Part shown: piece after piece, positions 24,959 through 32,581 of the stretch
How positions within the stretch are numbered: position 1 is the stretch's first letter
Layout of the letters: each line of letters starts with the position of its first letter
Assembly (NCBI GenBank): GCA_964344655.1
Contig: CAYFOF010000001.1
Coordinates: 1-64,000, forward strand
Direction of reading: 5' to 3'
DNA: 64,000 bases
Source: JABJPM01 sp964344655
GTDB taxonomy: Archaea; Nanobdellota; Nanobdellia; SCGC-AAA011-G17; PNOQ01
Made by a program: the position numbers and the translations under genes
The notes under the pieces: generated by a model
The model's input: the letters and a program-made list of their open reading frames with translations, nothing else
The model's database searches: none
Told to the model about the DNA's origin: nothing

Positions 24959-25184
24959 ATCTTTTTCTTTTTAGTATATTTCTTAAGATATTTAAAGAGG
25001 CACCATCTAATATTTCTTCCAAACCTGTTCCTTCAAAATTTCCTTGTTTTAGAAATGTTCTATCTAAATTTGTTGGATATTTAGAAATAACATCATAATT
25101 TCTTGAAAGTACGCCTTCCTCTACAATTCCTTTTTGTGAAAGAATTTCATGGTATTCCGTTGCTAATCTTTTGTTTGACATCAT
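24957..25184 (-). CDS. Small hypothetical protein
   Basis: A 75 aa soluble protein, helical at its C-terminus (LEEILDGASLNILRNILKRKR), with no motif recognised. The ATG at 25184 directly follows the stop of the 260 aa protein and has an AGGAG site; a GTG at 25205 would overlap that gene. It shares an operon with the upstream gene. Confidence 0.5.
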   Translation of the reverse strand: MMSNKRLATEYHEILSQKGIVEEGVLSRNYDVISKYPTNLDRTFLKQGNFEGTGLEEILDGASLNILRNILKRKR

Positions 25185-25185
25185 T

Positions 25186-25968
25186 TTATAATCTACTCCT
25201 ATCACCTTCTGAATATCTTTCTACTAATCCCCAAAAATCAAATGGATTTTCTTTTATTACTTTTAATGATCCATATGGGCAAAGTAAGTATCCTTCTTTT
25301 GGAGGAATGTATCCTTCTGTGTTTCCAAACACCACACGTACTGGACGATTTCCAGAGCTTCCTATTTCAGTCACTATTCCTTTAATTCCTGGAGGAGCAT
25401 AGAAAGAATACTCATAGCTTTCTTTTGTTTGTTCTACTAACCTTCCAGGACTTGCATTAGATAATATCTCTACTTGATTCGTTACCTTTTTTCTTCCAAA
25501 TCTTCCACTAGGTAAAAGAACAAGATTATTTCCATTATGATTTAGTTCTTTTTCTGTTGGATATTCATCGCATGCTTCCCATCTTACACGAAGAGGAAAA
25601 TCCAAATCTAAATTTACCCTTATAATAACTCCCTTCATTCCTGGTTTTAAAAAATAATCATAACCAGATGAAGGTTCAGAATTTATGAATTCTACAAAAT
25701 CATATTGTTTGATATGTCTAGCAACATGCTCTGCTCCAACAATCTCAAAATTACCTTGCACATATACTCTACTTATAAAATCTTGTACTCCTTCTCTAGA
25801 AAAATCTCTCATTTCTTGAGGAACATTGTAATCAAAAAGTTCATCATTTTCTTGCAAATGGCTTAAAACTTTCTCTAATGTTTTCCCCGGAATTCTTTTT
25901 GTGGTTACTGGGACTATTCTATCTCCCTGTACTATTCCTAATTCTGGTGTTTTCCTCTGATCTTCCAT
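25186..25968 (-). CDS. Hypothetical protein with two SH3-like repeats
   Basis: A 260 aa protein. Two related segments, KPGMKGVIIRVNLDLDFPLRV (about 128-148) and PPGIKGIVTEIGSSGNRPVRV (about 203-223), each followed by a W/F-containing strand and a basic L-P-x-G or CPYG turn, look like duplicated SH3/Mind-bomb-like small barrels. The N-terminus IVQGDRIV resembles the orphan at 24035. It lies upstream of the 75 aa protein and has a TATA-like CTTTATAAAA close to its ATG. Its function is unknown; protein or nucleic-acid binding is plausible. Confidence 0.6.
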   Translation of the reverse strand: MEDQRKTPELGIVQGDRIVPVTTKRIPGKTLEKVLSHLQENDELFDYNVPQEMRDFSREGVQDFISRVYVQGNFEIVGAEHVARHIKQYDFVEFINSEPSSGYDYFLKPGMKGVIIRVNLDLDFPLRVRWEACDEYPTEKELNHNGNNLVLLPSGRFGRKKVTNQVEILSNASPGRLVEQTKESYEYSFYAPPGIKGIVTEIGSSGNRPVRVVFGNTEGYIPPKEGYLLCPYGSLKVIKENPFDFWGLVERYSEGDRSRL

Positions 25969-26000
25969 ATTTTTGTAAAAAATATTCCTTTTATAAAGCT

Positions 26001-27044
26001 TTAGAATTCGGTTAATTTCTTAGAATAATTTACAATTGAGGATTTTCCAGGAACTTCAAGAACATCTAACATGTGATTTTTCTTTAATTCATCTATTTTT
26101 CTGTGGAATGTTCTATAAGAAAACTTATCTTCAACCATTGAATGTAATTCTTTTACGGTTTTTCCGGAATTTTGTTTTACTAAATCTAGGATTGTTTGTT
26201 CATCATCTCCAAATTCTTGGGAGTTTTTTATTTTGAAACCTTCTAATTTAGATAATGCTTTGTTTGCGTGTTCTAGATTTATCTTTCTGGAAGCTTTCAT
26301 TTCTGCTGAATTTCCAGCTTCACGAAGTAAGAATAATCCTGAACGGATATCTCCAATTTGTATTGTTTTGCTTATTATTGCTTTTAATGCATCGTGATCC
26401 CAAACGTCTGGAACGAAAGCGTATTTTATTCTTTCTTTCATAATTCCTGTAGTTTCTTCTGCGTTGTATTCGTTAAATTCTAGAAGTTCTGGCATTAATC
26501 TTGATTTTACCCTATCATCTAATTGAGTTAGCCATTCTTTGTTGTTGGCAATTAAGATTAATGATTTTTTTAGTAAATCTTCGCAGAATGAGTATAAAAT
26601 ATCTACTTCTCTAACTTTATCTACTTCGTCTAAAAATAAAACTACACTTCTTTTGTTTAGTTCTTTTGCAACTATATCCATTAATTCATCTGTTCTTTTG
26701 TTTTGTGTCCATTTGTATCCAACTTGATTGCAGATTTCTAAAAGTATTTTGTAGCTAGAGTCTTTTTTCCAACAATTTATGTAAATTGCTTTGACATCTC
26801 CTGTTTTTTCTTCTAATTCTCTTTTTACATATAGTGCAGCTAGTGTTTTTCCAATTCCTGGAGCACCTTGAATGAATAGATTTCTTCCAGTTTTGTTATT
26901 TAGTAAGGGTGCAATGCATTCTGCAATGAATTGTTGTTGATTTTCTCGGTATGGAATTTGTTTTGGGACGTAATCATAATCTAATGCAATTTCATCTAAA
27001 AATAAAGATTCGTTTTCGTGAAGAATGTTATCAAATAATCCCAT
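26001..27044 (-). CDS. cdc6: Orc1/Cdc6-type AAA+ ATPase
   Basis: A replication initiator or Orc1/Cdc6-like ATPase of 347 aa. Walker A is GAPGIGKT at residues 60-67, Walker B is VVLFLDEVDK near 133, sensor 1 lies in LILIANNKEW, an arginine-rich segment is in DDRVKSRLMPE, and a lid domain is followed by a C-terminal winged helix (about 280-345). The ISM-type origin-binding region cannot be told by eye. Archaeal cdc6 genes often lie beside an origin; the nearby 374-nt gap at 27434-27807 contains repeats and AT-rich DNA but also a micro-ORF operon, so an origin is only possible. Confidence 0.9.
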   Translation of the reverse strand: MGLFDNILHENESLFLDEIALDYDYVPKQIPYRENQQQFIAECIAPLLNNKTGRNLFIQGAPGIGKTLAALYVKRELEEKTGDVKAIYINCWKKDSSYKILLEICNQVGYKWTQNKRTDELMDIVAKELNKRSVVLFLDEVDKVREVDILYSFCEDLLKKSLILIANNKEWLTQLDDRVKSRLMPELLEFNEYNAEETTGIMKERIKYAFVPDVWDHDALKAIISKTIQIGDIRSGLFLLREAGNSAEMKASRKINLEHANKALSKLEGFKIKNSQEFGDDEQTILDLVKQNSGKTVKELHSMVEDKFSYRTFHRKIDELKKNHMLDVLEVPGKSSIVNYSKKLTEF

Positions 27045-27079
27045 AAAAATGATAAAAAGAAAGAAAGATATAAAACTTT

Positions 27080-27433
27080 CTAAAGTTCTTTAAGTCCTTC
27101 ATCTGTGTTGGTTACAAACCTAAAACCTACTCCGGACTTCATAAGAGCAGCAATTAAAGCCATATGTTCTTTTCCAGTTCCAGAAACAAAGTTAACTGCA
27201 ACTTCATCTTTTACTTTTTCTTTTAGAATTTTAGCTATTTCATCTCTTAGTTCTTCTTCTGAAGCTGAAGAGTTTACAACTATTAATTCTGTGTTTTCTG
27301 CTGCTGTAAATTTTTCTTTTCCGAAATCGTTAGTTAGTAAATAGACTTTATCCCAGCTTTCTGCGTTAATTAGTCCAGTTACTTGTCCCCAAGTTCCTTT
27401 TCCTGTTGATAGGAATGCTATTAAATCTGTCAT
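27080..27433 (-). CDS. Conserved small Rossmann-like protein, possibly CARF-related
   Basis: A 117 aa protein with alternating beta-strand/helix pattern: LIAFLSTGKGTWGQV, WDKVYLLTND, TELIVVNSS and VAVNFVSGTGKEHMAL. The SGTGKEHMAL and FLSTGKG loops recall CARF-type nucleotide-sensing domains of CRISPR-associated proteins, but no CRISPR or effector gene is present. It is likely a stand-alone ligand-binding protein of archaea. Placed directly after the cdc6 start region on the same strand, with its own A/T-rich upstream region. Confidence 0.55.
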   Translation of the reverse strand: MTDLIAFLSTGKGTWGQVTGLINAESWDKVYLLTNDFGKEKFTAAENTELIVVNSSASEEELRDEIAKILKEKVKDEVAVNFVSGTGKEHMALIAALMKSGVGFRFVTNTDEGLKEL

Positions 27434-27479
27434 TTTATGTTTGCTTTTTATTTGGTGTATTTAAGTTTTGTTGTTTTGA

Positions 27480-27519
27480 AGCTTGCCAGCTTGCCAAACG
27501 TGCGGGTGAGATATATAAA
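27480..27519 (+). promoter_or_regulatory. Micro-ORF operon promoter with tandem AGCTTGCC element
   Basis: AGCTTGCCAGCTTGCCAAA (27480-27498) is followed by ATATATAAA (27511-27519). GCTTGCCAAACG and the 10-nt gap are the same as in the nre promoter. The predicted transcript start lies near 27542, giving a short leader with a GGAGGTGAT ribosome binding site at 27549-27557. Confidence 0.65.
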
Positions 27520-27562
27520 CAATTTTTCTCATAATTAGTATACATCATGGAGGTGATGCTTA

Positions 27563-27664
27563 ATGGTTAAATACTTACATTGGGAAGATTTTGTTGAAGA
27601 AGAGTTGGAGATCAAGTTTTGGAAGTTAATCCATAATAGTGCAGTGTGTCATTTGAAAATCTAA
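27563..27664 (+). CDS. Micro-ORF 1 (33 aa)
   Basis: Encodes 33 residues starting MVKYLHWEDFVEEELEIKFW. Support: a perfect GGAGGTGAT Shine-Dalgarno ending 5 nt before the ATG, a strong TATA promoter and a shared upstream element. The peptide is amphipathic with two Trp. No family is known. Its stop is directly followed by the second micro-ORF. The role might be a regulatory peptide or a leader peptide. Confidence 0.55.
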   Translation: MVKYLHWEDFVEEELEIKFWKLIHNSAVCHLKI

Positions 27665-27665
27665 A

Positions 27666-27773
27666 ATGGAAGAATACAACTATTATGAGAAAGAATGTAT
27701 AATTCAGTTGGAAGAGGATGGAGATATAGATCCTTATGATGCTGGGTTTATGCATGGGTTTTTGGAAGCATAA
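27666..27773 (+). CDS. Micro-ORF 2 (35 aa)
   Basis: Begins 1 nt after micro-ORF 1 ends (TAAAATG) and encodes an acidic 35-residue peptide, with Tyr-rich start MEEYNYYEKE and end DPYDAGFMHGFLEA. No transmembrane segment or known motif. Coupling to the upstream ORF and the normal spacing make translation likely. The metallophosphoesterase start lies 34 nt downstream. Confidence 0.5.
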   Translation: MEEYNYYEKECIIQLEEDGDIDPYDAGFMHGFLEA

Positions 27774-27807
27774 TAAGTTTTAAAAAACCTAAAAATTAAC
27801 TTTTTTT

Positions 27808-28392
27808 ATGAATATATTAGCATTTACGGATCCGCACTTTGATGAGAAGATTAGTTCTAAATTGATTTCTAGAGCAAAGAAGGCAGATGTTGTGGTTTGT
27901 GCAGGAGATTTTACTAATTTTGGAAGGAATTTTGATAAGATAATAAAAGATTTTGATAAGTTTGAAAAGCCAACAATAATTGTTCCTGGGAATCATGAAG
28001 AAGGAGAGGATTTTAAGTTAATAACAAATAAGCAAGTTAAGTTTTTACATAAGAAAAGTATTGTTATTGGAGATTATTTATTTTTTGGATATGGATATGG
28101 GGGTTTTTCTGAAAAGTATAAAGACTTAGAGAAGTTAATTCCTAAGTTAAAAGAAAAAGCTAAAGGAAAGAAAGTTATTTTTGTTACACATCCACCAATT
28201 TATGGAACATCTACAGATTTCGTTGATTGGGCAGGACATGTTGGAAATAAATCTGCTTTGAAATTAATAAAAGAAATAAAACCAATGTTAGTTATTTGTG
28301 GACATATTGAAGAAAATTTTGGACAAATTGATAATGTTGGTAAAACTATAATAATTAATCCAGGAGATAAAGGAAAAATTCTGGAAGTTTAA
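27808..28392 (+). CDS. Calcineurin-like metallophosphoesterase
   Basis: A 194 aa phosphoesterase with all five family motifs: TDPHFD (DxH), CAGDFTNFG (GDxx), VPGNHEE (GNHE), FVTHPP and CGHIEENFG (GHxH-like). Two metal ions are expected. The substrate could be a nucleotide, nucleic acid or phosphoprotein; it cannot be told from sequence. A TATA-like TTTTAAAAAA upstream suggests its own start, though the micro-ORFs are only 34 nt away. Confidence 0.9.
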   Translation: MNILAFTDPHFDEKISSKLISRAKKADVVVCAGDFTNFGRNFDKIIKDFDKFEKPTIIVPGNHEEGEDFKLITNKQVKFLHKKSIVIGDYLFFGYGYGGFSEKYKDLEKLIPKLKEKAKGKKVIFVTHPPIYGTSTDFVDWAGHVGNKSALKLIKEIKPMLVICGHIEENFGQIDNVGKTIIINPGDKGKILEV

Positions 28393-28544
28393 TTTTTATG
28401 TCTAGAAATTGCCATTCCGGTAAATCCAAGGCCCATTCCAATAAATAATCCTGCTGGAACATTTCCGAAAAGCATTCCGAATCCTAAACCAAGGAAAATT
28501 CCAGCTGGAATAAATATTCCTGATCTATCTTCTTTTTTTGCCAT
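28389..28544 (-). CDS. Small glycine-rich membrane protein (51 aa)
   Basis: Starts at ATG 28544 after a TATTAATTATGG-type context and ends at TAA overlapping the phosphoesterase stop (4 nt). The 51 residues start MAKKEDRS, then give two hydrophobic stretches with repeated G-x-x-x-G spacing (IPAGIFLGLGFGMLFG and AGLFIGMGLGFTGMAI), ending SRHKN. The glycine-zipper-like pattern suggests two packed membrane helices. The function is unknown. Confidence 0.7.
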   Translation of the reverse strand: MAKKEDRSGIFIPAGIFLGLGFGMLFGNVPAGLFIGMGLGFTGMAISRHKN

Positions 28545-28575
28545 AATTAATTTTTATTTTTTTGATATATAAATA

Positions 28576-29307
28576 TTACTGTAGAAATAAACTTTGATAA
28601 TTCATGAAAATCATTTTTTCTAATTCTTCTGGCGTTATTTGTTTTAGTTCTGCAATTTTTTTAATTGAATCTTGAATGAATGCAGGTTCATTCGGTTCTT
28701 CTCTTGGTGAAAGATAAGGAGCATCGGTTTCTGTTAATAATTTTTTTAGTGGAATTCTTTTTGCTAGCTTTCTAAATGTTTTATTTTTTGTTACTGAGGT
28801 TGGGATTGTGAAATAATAATTTAGTTCAATTGCTTTTTCTGTTAATTCTTTGTTTCCAGAAAAACAATGCATTATAACTTTTTTTGGATTGTGAGCTTCT
28901 AAAAGTTTTAATGTTTCTTCTTCTGCTTTTCTTGAATGAACTATTATTGGAATGTCTAATTCTTTTGCTAAATTTATGAATTTTATTAAGACTAATTTTT
29001 GTCTTTCAATGTTTTCTACTCTAAAATTATCTAAACCGACTTCTCCGATTGCGAAAGGTTTGTTTTTTCTTATGAAATCTATTTCTTTATCTATTTCTTT
29101 ATCAGTTAAAGAAACTGCTTTATCTGGATACATTCCTAAAGCAGGTTTTACTTTATCATATTTATTTGCTATTTCTAGAACTCTTCTATTGCTTTCAGGT
29201 CCTGTTCCATTTGAAATTATTACTTTTACTTCTTCTTTGTTTATTGCTTTATCTAGATCTTTTTCTTTTTCTAATAAATCTAGATGTGCGTGTACGTCAA
29301 TTAACAT
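28576..29307 (-). CDS. tatD: TatD family metal-dependent hydrolase
   Basis: A TIM-barrel nuclease/hydrolase of 243 aa. Metal ligands are visible in IDVHAHLD, the Glu in IGEVGLDN, IVHSR, MHCFSG and TETDAPYL. TatD proteins are 3'-5' exonucleases with D-aminoacyl-related or repair roles. The start Met is followed immediately by the DVHAH motif, which fits the family. It is transcribed alone. Confidence 0.93.
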   Translation of the reverse strand: MLIDVHAHLDLLEKEKDLDKAINKEEVKVIISNGTGPESNRRVLEIANKYDKVKPALGMYPDKAVSLTDKEIDKEIDFIRKNKPFAIGEVGLDNFRVENIERQKLVLIKFINLAKELDIPIIVHSRKAEEETLKLLEAHNPKKVIMHCFSGNKELTEKAIELNYYFTIPTSVTKNKTFRKLAKRIPLKKLLTETDAPYLSPREEPNEPAFIQDSIKKIAELKQITPEELEKMIFMNYQSLFLQ

Positions 29308-29346
29308 AGAATTTAGAAGAAAGGTTTGTTTTTAAGATTATTGGAA

Positions 29347-29655
29347 TCACCAGCTTTTTCCGGGTTGGTTTTTGTAATGTTCCAGTCTCTTTTTGTAATG
29401 GCGACTCTCAGGATCAACTTCTATTCCGTATTGTATGCATTCTGCTATTACGTCTAGTTCTGCACGAGTTGGTCTGGGTAATTTTTCATTTCCCTTGATT
29501 TGTTTTATTTTTTGTATTAGGTTTTGTCTAGAATTTTTGGGAGTTGATCTTGAGGCTAAGGCATGTCTACTTCTTTCTTCTTCTGTAAGGCGAGCAGGAC
29601 GAATATAACTTGCAATAATTGCTATTAGCTCTTTTTTAGAAGAATTTTCTTGCAT
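29347..29655 (-). CDS. Hypothetical basic protein
   Basis: A 102 aa, Arg/Lys/Ser-rich soluble protein with helical ends (KKELIAIIASYI; RAELDVIAECIQYGIE). No domain recognised. The base use is slightly richer in C/G than the neighbours, as in other orphans of the window. It lies between tatD and an M50 protease. Confidence 0.55.
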   Translation of the reverse strand: MQENSSKKELIAIIASYIRPARLTEEERSRHALASRSTPKNSRQNLIQKIKQIKGNEKLPRPTRAELDVIAECIQYGIEVDPESRHYKKRLEHYKNQPGKSW

Positions 29656-29686
29656 AGTGTAGTTTTATCTATTAACTATTTAAAGA

Positions 29687-30910
29687 TTATTGGAATGGAG
29701 AAATAAAGTATCCCCACATTGCAGGTATTAAGAAGAATAAAAATAATATTAATAGTATTATACTTACTGCTGCAAATATTGTTTTTGCTACTTTTTCATT
29801 TTTTATTACTGAACTTAATGCAATGAAGAACATTTGTCCTCCATCTACAATTCCAAGAGGAAGTAAATTAACTAATCCTACCATGAAATTTGTTAAGAAC
29901 AACCAGTAAATTAATATTGATAACCAAGCAAATACTTGAACAGGAACTTTCCCAACACTATCTAGTATTGATTGTTTTATCCCAGATTTATTTGCTAGGT
30001 TTATCCCCATGTATCCATAATCTTGTTCACCAGGATGTTCAGTTAGAACTAAATTATAAGTATTATTTTCAGTTTGTAACGTAACTTTTTCAAATGGTTC
30101 AGTTTTATTGAGTTCGGCAAATAATTCTTCTACTGTAGATATTTGCACACCATTAAAAGAAGTTATAATTTCATTTATTCCAACTCCTGCTTCGAATGCG
30201 GGAGAATCTTCTGAAACTCCAGCAATCATAATTCCTTGATGTTCCATCATTGCTCCAGAAATCGGGGCAAAAATTAAAGATAAAATTAAGAAAAATATTC
30301 CTGCGAAAATAAAGTTTGAAAATGTTCCGGCAGATAATACAGCTAGCTGAGCTTTTTTTGATTTTTTACTCATTTGTTTTTCATCGGGTTCTACGAAAGC
30401 TGCAGGAATTATTGGAAGTAAAATCCCAAAGAAAGCAAATCCAGAAGATTTAACTTTTATTTTATACATCCTTGCAAAAATTCCGTGTGCAAATTCGTGA
30501 ACTGTTGCTAAAACAAAAATTGCAACAATCCAATGAACAAAAGAAAGTTGGGGCATTCCAGGGATTGAAGCTCCGGGTAATAACGGTGCAACTACTGCTT
30601 CTTGCTCTACAAAGAAATATTTGTAAACAGAAAATAAGAACAAACCAGTCATTGCAATCATTCCAGTAAATCCAAGAATTATAGAAGTATAACTTAATCC
30701 GTTTCTCCATTTCTTAAGACGTTCTGCAATAGAGTCCATTTTTTTGAGACCCCATTTAGTTTTGTACATAATTAAGTATAGGAATGGGAATAGTATTTTT
30801 TGTAATTCTAAATTTTTTCTTTTGAAATATAATAAGAAAGTCATAACTAAAGCAAATAATATTAACATTACGTAATCTGTATTAGCGGCTATAAAAGCAG
30901 ATATCACCAT
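29687..30910 (-). CDS. Site-2 protease (M50) with PDZ domain
   Basis: An intramembrane zinc metalloprotease of 407 aa. N-terminal helices (about 13-30 and 75-97) precede HEFAH near residue 140. A PDZ domain (about 225-305, with AGVGINEIITSFNGV) lies between the halves of the active site, and NLLPLGIVDGGQM near residue 356 gives the Asp ligand. This is the RseP/S2P arrangement, used for regulated intramembrane proteolysis of stress or surface signals. It follows L40e on the same strand with 9 nt between. Confidence 0.92.
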   Translation of the reverse strand: MVISAFIAANTDYVMLILFALVMTFLLYFKRKNLELQKILFPFLYLIMYKTKWGLKKMDSIAERLKKWRNGLSYTSIILGFTGMIAMTGLFLFSVYKYFFVEQEAVVAPLLPGASIPGMPQLSFVHWIVAIFVLATVHEFAHGIFARMYKIKVKSSGFAFFGILLPIIPAAFVEPDEKQMSKKSKKAQLAVLSAGTFSNFIFAGIFFLILSLIFAPISGAMMEHQGIMIAGVSEDSPAFEAGVGINEIITSFNGVQISTVEELFAELNKTEPFEKVTLQTENNTYNLVLTEHPGEQDYGYMGINLANKSGIKQSILDSVGKVPVQVFAWLSILIYWLFLTNFMVGLVNLLPLGIVDGGQMFFIALSSVIKNEKVAKTIFAAVSIILLILFLFFLIPAMWGYFISPFQ

Positions 30911-30919
30911 TTTAAATCA

Positions 30920-31087
30920 TTATTTAGCTTTTCTTGGAACTCTGAAAGCCTTTCCACCACATTTTCTACAAAGAATTTTTCCTTGTAAAACTTTTTGAGT
31001 TGTGGATCTTTGTTTAGACTTGCATTTCTTGCATACGAAGACATTATTGAATAGTCTTGCTTGAGTTTCTTCAAATTTAGATGCCAT
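30920..31087 (-). CDS. rpl40e: 50S ribosomal protein L40e
   Basis: A 55 aa zinc-binding ribosomal protein. It starts MASKFEETQARLFNN, the characteristic EAEARLFNN-like opening, and has CKKC and CRKCG pairs separated by about 17 residues. It ends with FRVPRKAK. It sits between aIF5A (2 nt upstream) and the M50 protease. The spacing between Cys pairs is longer than in euryarchaeal L40e, but looks like that seen in DPANN. Confidence 0.85.
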   Translation of the reverse strand: MASKFEETQARLFNNVFVCKKCKSKQRSTTQKVLQGKILCRKCGGKAFRVPRKAK

Positions 31088-31089
31088 TT

Positions 31090-31476
31090 TTATTTAGATC
31101 TCATGACCTTTTGGCCTAAGATAATCCAATAGTTTACTTGGTCACCTTCTTTTACTTGGTCTTTTAAGTCTTCCGGTATGTCCAAATCAAATGTTTCATA
31201 GGATTTCATATCCATTACATTTGCTTTATTTCCAGCAATAGACAATACTTGAGCAGTTTCCTTTTCAATTATTGGAACTTCTACTTTGTCGTGTCCTGGG
31301 AAAACTTTTATTATTTTGGAACCATCTGTTATTGAAACAGCAGCTATTCTAGCTTTTGGGTGTCCGTGTTTTCCTGTCTTGGAAATTTCTATGGATGTAA
31401 CCTTGCAAGCTTTATCATCGAAAATAACAAAGCCACCGACTTTTAAACCACTTGCGTGAACTAATTTTTTATCCAT
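31090..31476 (-). CDS. eif5a: Translation initiation factor 5A (aIF5A)
   Basis: Promotes peptide bond formation at stalling motifs after hypusination. The 128 aa protein contains SKTGKHGHPKAR near residues 32-43; the Lys within GKHG is the hypusine site. The two SH3/OB-like domains have normal length. Its upstream region has an A/T promoter, and L40e follows 2 nt after the stop. Confidence 0.96.
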   Translation of the reverse strand: MDKKLVHASGLKVGGFVIFDDKACKVTSIEISKTGKHGHPKARIAAVSITDGSKIIKVFPGHDKVEVPIIEKETAQVLSIAGNKANVMDMKSYETFDLDIPEDLKDQVKEGDQVNYWIILGQKVMRSK

Positions 31477-31518
31477 TATAAAAAAAGAAAGAAAGCCAGG
31501 TCTTTATAAAATTTGTGT

Positions 31519-31806
31519 TTATAATCTGGCCAGCGTTTTCATTACATCATCAATTTCCTTTTGTTGTTTTTTGGATCTTGACTTTTTTTTCTTTTCCATT
31601 AAAGTATCCGCCAATATTTTTTCCATGTATTTTAGTTTAATATTTGTTTCAGATAATTCTTTAGAAACATTTCCTAGTGCACACCAAAGTTGTGCTTCTC
31701 TTGGATTCTTTGAAAGAAGTAAAGCTTCTCGGTTTGCTGATGCTTGAGAAATTCTTCCTTCTACATGGTCTTTTATTACCGGATCTATTTCATTTCGCCA
31801 GTTCAT
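31519..31806 (-). CDS. Small conserved hypothetical protein
   Basis: A 95 aa helical protein starting MNWRNEIDPVIKDHVE. The in-frame Met at 31893 adds a hydrophobic leader inside the promoter of the FKBP gene and is rejected. The C-terminus is very basic (KKKKSRSKKQQKE). The helical middle contains WCALGNVSKELSETNIKLKY. It seems to be a nucleic-acid binding or ribosome-associated small protein, but there is no direct evidence. A divergent promoter is shared with the FKBP gene. Confidence 0.65.
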   Translation of the reverse strand: MNWRNEIDPVIKDHVEGRISQASANREALLLSKNPREAQLWCALGNVSKELSETNIKLKYMEKILADTLMEKKKKSRSKKQQKEIDDVMKTLARL

Positions 31807-31891
31807 CTTACTATGGGGGAGTGGGAATAAACTTAAAAGGTTTTTTATTGTACAGTTAAATTTAAATATAGAGTCTAAACTCAAGTTAAAC

Positions 31892-32563
31892 ATGGAAAAA
31901 TTAAAGAAAGGCGATTTTGTAGAACTAGAATATACTGGTAGAATTAAATTGATGGATAAAGTTTTTGATACTTCTGATGAAGAAGTTGCTAAATCTAATA
32001 ATATTTATAATGAAAAAATGAAATATGGACCAATCACTATTTGTATTGGTGAAAAAAATGTTCTTCAAGGATTAGATGATGAATTAGCTGGGAAAGAAAT
32101 TGGTAAAGATTATGAAATTGATGTTTCTCCAGAAAAAGGATTTGGTAAAAAAGATCCAAAAAGAATGAAAATAGTTTCTATGTCTTTATTTAGAAAACAA
32201 AAAATGAATCCTTACCCGGGATTGCAAATTAATGCTGATGGAATGATTGGAACTGTAAGAAGTGTTAATGGAGGAAGAGTAAATTTAGACTTTAATCATC
32301 CTTTGGCAGGCAGAGATTTGGTTTATACTTTTAAAATCATAAAAAAAGTTGAAGATTTGAAAGAAAAAGTTGATAGCGTTATGAAATTTGGGTTAGAGAT
32401 GTTTGGCCCAGACATGTTTAAGAAAGAATTGACTGGAAATAATTTAAAAATTAGTTCTAAAATGAAGCTTCCAGAACAAATTCAAAAAACATTTGAAGAG
32501 AAATTTAAGAAATTAGTTCCTGAGCTTGAAAAAGTTGAATTTATAGAGGAAAAACCCAAATAA
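31892..32563 (+). CDS. FKBP-type peptidyl-prolyl isomerase (SlyD-like)
   Basis: A folding catalyst and chaperone of 223 aa. VELEYTGRIKLMDKVFDTS at residues 11-29 starts the FKBP fold; residues about 75-135 form the inserted chaperone (IF) domain, which closes with FNHPLAGRDLVYTFKI, the archaeal SlyD signature. A C-terminal helical extension of about 70 residues is unlike bacterial SlyD and is common in archaeal long FKBPs. A TATA-like TTTAAATATA is about 30 nt upstream. Confidence 0.92.
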   Translation: MEKLKKGDFVELEYTGRIKLMDKVFDTSDEEVAKSNNIYNEKMKYGPITICIGEKNVLQGLDDELAGKEIGKDYEIDVSPEKGFGKKDPKRMKIVSMSLFRKQKMNPYPGLQINADGMIGTVRSVNGGRVNLDFNHPLAGRDLVYTFKIIKKVEDLKEKVDSVMKFGLEMFGPDMFKKELTGNNLKISSKMKLPEQIQKTFEEKFKKLVPELEKVEFIEEKPK

Positions 32564-32581
32564 CCACTTTAGGATAATTAA

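Noticed and set aside
24940..27498. Perfect 19-nt inverted repeats read as ends of a mobile element
   Set aside because: No transposase, integrase or target-site duplication is present, the enclosed genes include cdc6, and each repeat sits at a fixed distance from a TATA box with a third copy before nre. A promoter element explains all of this better.
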